A DNA stretch of 64,000 bases, taken from contig SKCR01021437.1 in the NCBI GenBank assembly GCA_019454045.1, positions 1-64,000 on the forward strand, written 5' to 3'. Each line of letters starts with the position of its first letter. Position 1 is the first letter of the stretch. Below, in pieces: positions 59,638 to 64,000 of this stretch. The notes under the pieces were generated by a model. It was not told the DNA's origin. It ran no database searches and worked only from the letters and a program-made list of their open reading frames with translations. This DNA comes from Zanthoxylum bungeanum. Its lineage: Eukaryota > Streptophyta > Magnoliopsida > Sapindales > Rutaceae. The position numbers and the translations under genes are program-made.

Positions 59638-59892
59638 CCCCGTTCGAACGCATTTCAGAACGCCGCACGAACGCATGTTTTCTGTCTGGTCCCGTTCGAA
59701 CGCGTTATCAAACTCTACACGAACGCGAACCTTCTGTTTACCGTTCGAACGTGTTTACGAACGCTACTCGAACGCGCATGCCTTTGTTTCATCAGGTCCG
59801 GTCCCGTTCGAACGCGTTCTCAAACGCTATACGAACGCGAACCTTCTGTTTACCATTCGAACGCGTTTATGAACGCTACACGAACGCGAATA
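59638..59892. repeat. CGTTCGAACG-type motif cluster 6 (B2, 3' part)
   Basis: Five repeats of CCCGTTCGAACGCGTT, with ACGCTACACGAACGCG and ACCTTCTGTTTACC between them. Parallel to cluster 3. Confidence 0.85.
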
Positions 59893-60493
59893 CACTGAAC
59901 TGGGTCCTTTTCATCACATGTCATGCATAATTGTTTCTTAGGTGATTTCTATTATATCATGTAATCAATCACATTATTTGTATCCTTGCGTTTATCTGTT
60001 TGATGTGTTCATAAGATGGTATTCAATCATGATTTAGCCTATTCAGTTGTTCATTTTCAAGCATGATTAGTCATTTATTTTGCGTTTCGAATTTGTATTA
60101 TGTCTAGGTTGTTCTTTGTTTTTCGCATTATATGATCGAAGTATGTCCATGAGATTGCCGTGTGCTATTGCATGATTTCCGTTATGATGATTACTTTCAT
60201 GCATGTGGATTTAGAAGCATGATACTCTTGGAAATAAGTGTTACTTAAGCTTGATTAAATTATTACACAAATCCTTTCATTACAAGTGACATAAGTAAGG
60301 GACCATTCCGAACCCAACGGTTTGAGGTCTTCCCTTGCGAGGGGTGAGTGCGGCCTTAAATCTCATTTTCCCGATTCACACCGGGTGGCGACTCCATTAT
60401 TCTCCGGTTTAGTCCCATGTGGCTACTCCGTACTCCCGACTAGGCCGCGAGCCTAGAACAGCATGTGTCGCCCAGTTCCTGTGTCCCATAGTC

Positions 60494-60511
60494 TGGCGAC
60501 TCCTCTGGGGA
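60494..60511 (+). other. Primer-binding site of the family B element
   Basis: TGGCGACTCCTCTGGGGA begins three bases after the LTR end. This wording is familiar from Tat/Ogre-type gypsy elements, where it pairs with the 3' end of a tRNA (reported as tRNA-Arg for Ogre). It supports placing family B in that lineage. Confidence 0.7.
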
Positions 60512-61840
60512 TAGAGAATCGGTCCCGAAATAATGTCTTGTAATATTATGATTTGTGCTTTAATTAACTGTGTCTACTGTGAGTTAAAAGGGGTTTAATC
60601 AAAGACATATTGTTTAGGCTGGGTAATGGTTTGGTGTCTTCCTTCACTCACTACCTTTCTAGAAGGAAAAGCTGTGAAGACACCTAGATAATCATCTACT
60701 TGTAGCCTATTATGACAGACTAATCTGGAGGACTTGTCGCTTATTCCTGTCACCAAGCGATAAGAGCCTAAGAGGCTTGGGTACTTAAGAGAGCTTCGCT
60801 CCACCCTCCCTCTGGGGAATCTACAACAAGAAATCCATTTGACAGTTAGTCACACACCATAACTCGTTGGCACGTACTGTAATGTATAAAAAAGGTGCGC
60901 TCACTTGGTCGCTCGAACCCTTGAGTGGGGAGACCTAGTTGTGGGTAATCCTTCGCCAGCGAGAGTCTTTGTCTACACTCCCGCAAACCCACACGTAGAT
61001 CGGAATTATATGGCCTATAGTAACTATTTCCTTGTACTTGTGGACCATCCTCATTTGGATGCAGTTGGACTTTTTGCCAGAAATGCGAACTTGTTGGGCC
61101 ATTTAAACTGGGACGAGTTCGTATCCTATGACAATTAGACCAAAAGCTTCTGAAATGTTGATGGGCCACTCTACAAAAATTATCTTTGTATGCTTATGTT
61201 TGGGAACATTATCGTTTGGATCCATTCGGACCTTTTGTCATGAGGTATGGGCTTGTTGGGCAATTTAAACTGGGACAAGAACGTATCTTATGATGATTGG
61301 GCCAAAGGCTTCTAAATATTAATGGGCCATTTTGTGCTTGTGTTCGGAACATTACCATTTGGATTTAGTTGGACTCCTTGCCATGAGATGTGAACTCGTT
61401 GGGCCATTTAAACTGGGACGAGTTCACTCCTATGACAGTTAGCCCAAAAGCTTCTAAAATGATGATGGGCCGATTTGTGTGAAAATTTTAATGAGTTGAT
61501 ATATTTCTTGTATCACACGCATCTCATGCATCACATGCACCTCATGCATACATGCACCATGTTAACCCCATTTGTCTTGAAAGCCATCATAGATACATCT
61601 TGGTTAGGGAAGATGGCAGACTTGTCAAAAGACCAAGCATCCACCAAGAGTACCGGAAAAAGACCTAACCCAACGGGATAGGAAACTCAATCATGCATGC
61701 ATGCATACACGTAACATATTTTGCATTCCTTTTTGTGTTTGTTTTGTTTTGTATTCAAAGGTTTCAAAGAAGAAAAAGAGAAAGCGTCAAATGTAAGCCA
61801 ACCAGAAGCAGCAACAGTACAATGTCAGCAGTCTTCAGGA
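60512..61840 (+). other. Leader of the B2 element, no gag found
   Basis: No recognisable protein is encoded. Three related units of about 135-140 bp lie at roughly 61020-61475, each with GGGCCATTTAAACTGGGACG-like text and AAAAGCTTCTGAAATG...GATGGGCC. Short ORFs are present on both strands but lack motifs. Confidence 0.65.
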
Positions 61841-62440
61841 ATGAATCACATGGGCGAGGCCCATATCAGCAGTATCAGTCTGGGGGTGAGGCCCATATCA
61901 GTATCAGTTGGGGGTGAGAGCCACATCAGTATCATCTGGGGGCGAGGCCCGTATCAGTATCAGTCTAGGGGTGAGGCCCATATCAGTATCAGTCTGGGGG
62001 CGAGGCCCATATCAGTATCAGTCTGGGGGCGAGGCCCATATCAGCGGTATCAGTTGGGGGCGAGGCCCATATCGGTATCGGTCTGGGGACGAGGCCCATG
62101 TCAGTATCAGTTGGGGGCGATCCCACATCAGCATCAGTTTGGGGATGAGTCCCAGGGCCGAGGCCTACATCAGTAACAGTTTGGGGCGAGGCCCATATCA
62201 GTATCAGTCTAGGGACGAGGCCCACATCGGTATCGGTTTGGGGGCGAGGCCCATATCAACATCAGTAGGGCCGGGTATGGCACTCTGGGGGCGAGGCCCA
62301 CATCCTTATTAGCATCAGTCTAGCCGGGTATGGCACTCTGGGGGCAAGGCCCACATCCTTATTAGCATCAGTCTAGCCGGGTATGACACTCTGGGGGCAA
62401 GGCCCACATCAGCATCAGTATCAGTTTAGCTGAGAATGTC
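61840..62440 (+). repeat. 29-bp tandem array (GAGGCCCATATCAGTATCAG type)
   Basis: Units of GGGGGCGAGGCCCATATCAG with TATCAGTCT spacers recur at 29-base steps (for example 61944, 61973, 62002 and 62031). Later units are longer and include GCCGGGTATGGCACTCTGGG. Confidence 0.9.
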
Positions 62441-62760
62441 ACTCCAAGAATGGAAACACAGCTCGAGAATGAACAAGCCGGGAATGGCACTCCAAGAATG
62501 GAAACACAGTTCGAGAATGAACAAGCCGGGAATGGCACTCCAAGAATGGAAACACAGTTCGAGAATGAACAAGCCGGGAAGGGCACTCAAGAATGGAAAC
62601 ACAGTTCGAGAATGAACAAGCCGGGAATGGCACTCCAAGAATGGAAGCACAGTTCGGGAATGAACAAGCCGGGAATGGCACTCCAAGAATGGAAACATAG
62701 TTCATGGATGAACAAGTCAGGAATGGCACTCCAAGAATGGAGCAAGGTTCGGGAATGGAC
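62441..62760 (+). repeat. 48-bp tandem array (CTCCAAGAATGGAAACACAG type)
   Basis: Units start at about 62450, 62498, 62546 and 62593 and continue with more variation to about 62760. The 48-base period keeps several frames open, which explains the short overlapping ORFs. Confidence 0.9.
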
Positions 62761-62869
62761 CGCATCACAGTAATGGTTCGAGAATGGACCACCTCTCATC
62801 GAAATAGTCCGAGAATGGACCACTTCTCCTCAACTTGGTTCGAGAATGGACCATCACATCAGTATCAGT

Positions 62870-63345
62870 TTGGGGCGAGGCCCACATCAATACCATTTTA
62901 GGGTCAAGAACCCACTACATCATCAGTTCGAGGGCGAGGTCCCTATTGTTAGCGGTTTTGGGTCGAGTTGCCCAGGGTCAAGGTACCCCCGTTGTCGGTT
63001 GTAGTTCCGGGTCGAGGTGCCCACTACATCATCAGTTTGAGGGCGAGGTCCCTATTGTCAACGGTGTTGGGTCAAGGTGCCCAGGGTCGAGGTGCCCCCG
63101 TTGTCGGTTGTAGTTACGGGTCGAGGTGCCCAGGATCGAGGTCAACTGCATCATCAGTTTTTGGATGCGTCCCAAGGTCGAGGCTCATATTTTTTCAGCG
63201 GTATTGGGATGCGTCCCATGGTCGAGGCCCCCGTTGTCGGTTGCAGTTATCAGGATGCGTCCCAGGATCGAGGTCCATTGCATCATCAGCTCAGCGGAGC
63301 AGCAGGCAAGTCAGGTGGCAGCTGGTGAGCCGGGTGATTATTTTG
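62870..63345 (+). repeat. Compound GTCGAGGTGCCC tandem array
   Basis: Units with GGGTCGAGGTGCCC, CCCGTTGTCGGTTG, ACATCATCAGTTTGAGGGCG and TCCCTATTGTC match, in reverse, the B3 array at 50640-51250. Downstream, GCAGGCAAGTCAGGTGGCAG matches the sequence beside the B3 polypurine tract. Confidence 0.9.
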
Positions 63346-63359
63346 GCGAGGCCTACATC

Positions 63360-64000
63360 CTTATCAGCATCAGTTTTGCTGGGTACGGCACTCCGGGTAT
63401 GGAGACATCTGATCAGTTTTGCCGGGTATGACACTCCGGATATGGAGACATCATATCAATTTTTGCCAGGTACGACACTCCGGGTATGGAGACATCAGTT
63501 TCGCACGCCAGGTACGACACTCCGGGTATGGAGATATTACTGCGACACCTTGGGTATGAGGTTTAACACGCTAGGTATGGCACTCCGGGTATGGAGATAT
63601 TACTGCAACACCTTGGGTATGAGGTTTAGCACGCCAAGTATGGCACTCCAGGTATGGAGATATGAATGCGACACCTTGGGTATGAGGTTTAGCACGCCAG
63701 GTACGACACTCCGGGTATGGAGATATTACTGCGACGCCTTGGGTATGAGGTTTAGCACGCCAGGTACGGCACTCCGGGTATGGAGATATTACTGCGACGC
63801 CTTGGGTATGAGGTTTAGCACGCCATGTACGACACTCCGGGTATGGAGATATTACAGCGACGCCTTGGGTACGAGGTTTAGCACGCCAAGTACGGCACTC
63901 CGGGTATGGAGACACCACTGTGACATTCTAGGTATGGAGACGCAACTACGACACCTCGGGTATGAGGTTTAGCATGCCAGGTACGGCACAACATCAACTC
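63360..64000 (+). repeat. 63-bp tandem array (CACTCCGGGTATGGAGATAT type), open at the window edge
   Basis: GCGACACC/GCGACGCC words recur at exactly 63-base steps (63542, 63605, 63668, 63731, 63794, 63857, 63920). The related sequence TCTCCATACCCGGAGTG at 51487 shows the array also exists in the B3 element. Confidence 0.93.

Larger units (their letters stand above)
57492..60490 (+). repeat. Family B 5' LTR (B2)
   Basis: It starts TGTAGGCATTGCATTTTTG and ends GTGTCCCATA. The following TGGCGACTCCTCTGGGGA (60494-60511) is a primer-binding site, so this is a 5' LTR. The order of internal features matches B1: GATGATGAGTCTCA near the start, cluster CGTTCGAACG, TATA box at 58122-58129, a block with ATTCCGAATGGA-type text, 170-bp units (59270-59560), a second CGTTCGAACG array, and the GGTTTGAGGTCTTCCCTTGC segment near the end. 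Confidence 0.88.

Noticed and set aside
62368..62823. Overlapping ORFs on both strands in the 48-bp array
   Set aside because: Period divisible by three; translations are simple repeats in every frame.
62968..63972. 334-codon open reading frame
   Set aside because: It runs through two tandem arrays whose 63-bp unit is a multiple of three, so openness follows from the repeat. No domain or plausible composition is seen.
61840..64000. CRISPR-like arrangement of regular repeats
   Set aside because: The spacers are themselves repeated and not unique, and the DNA is plant nuclear, so these are tandem arrays of a retroelement.

Overview
This is a stretch of plant nuclear DNA, most likely from a eudicot. 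The supporting features are GT-AG introns with AT-rich sequence, plant-type TATA boxes, a plant TPR/J-domain co-chaperone, and Ty1/copia, Athila-like and Tat/Ogre-like retroelements. I cannot fix the species. There are three host genes. They are the 3' part of a TPR plus J-domain protein gene (+, 1535-4221, earlier exons off the left edge), a complete seven-exon eIF3e gene (-, 16020-19268, 438 aa), and a complete seven-exon alpha-type carbonic anhydrase gene (+, 53559-55511, 262 aa with signal peptide). Their exons join in phase across every intron I reconstructed.

Almost everything else is mobile DNA. From left to right: a hAT-type non-autonomous element (4868-5458) sits in the loop of an older inverted-repeat element. 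Next come a Ty3/gypsy RNase H fossil (about 5710-5990), a decayed Tork-like copia element on the minus strand (about 5990 to past 11400), and a decayed hAT transposase gene (12621-14672). A perfect 49-bp inverted repeat follows (15046-15157).

The block 21826-47413 is a nested stack. An Athila-like Ty3/gypsy element on the minus strand is cut by two copia elements of one family. E1 (22265-32051, minus, target duplication TGCCC) and E2 (33715-46328, plus, target duplication ATTTG) lie head to head. E2 is itself cut by a solo LTR of a third family, here called B (38657-41261, target duplication ACCGG). Rejoining the Athila sequence across E2 restores its integrase reading frame, so the order of insertion can be read directly.

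From 47414 on, a 3' LTR of family B on the minus strand (47414-50525) is followed by that element's tandem-repeat region. This abuts the 3' end and LTR of a Sire-like copia element (about 51512-53000). After the carbonic anhydrase gene come a miniature LTR element (TRIM, 55905-56246) and a double-repeat element that also occurs in inverted orientation at 21058-21385. Last is a family B 5' LTR (57492-60490) with a primer-binding site, a leader, and more than 2 kb of successive tandem arrays running to the window edge.

The most interesting signals are four. Clusters of the palindrome CGTTCGAACG recur in LTR regions of otherwise unlike elements. The tandem arrays of family B have several unit lengths divisible by three. 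The head-to-head E1/E2 pair could act as a large inverted repeat. The 49-bp palindrome is perfect. No element shows an intact gag-pol gene, so none looks autonomous.
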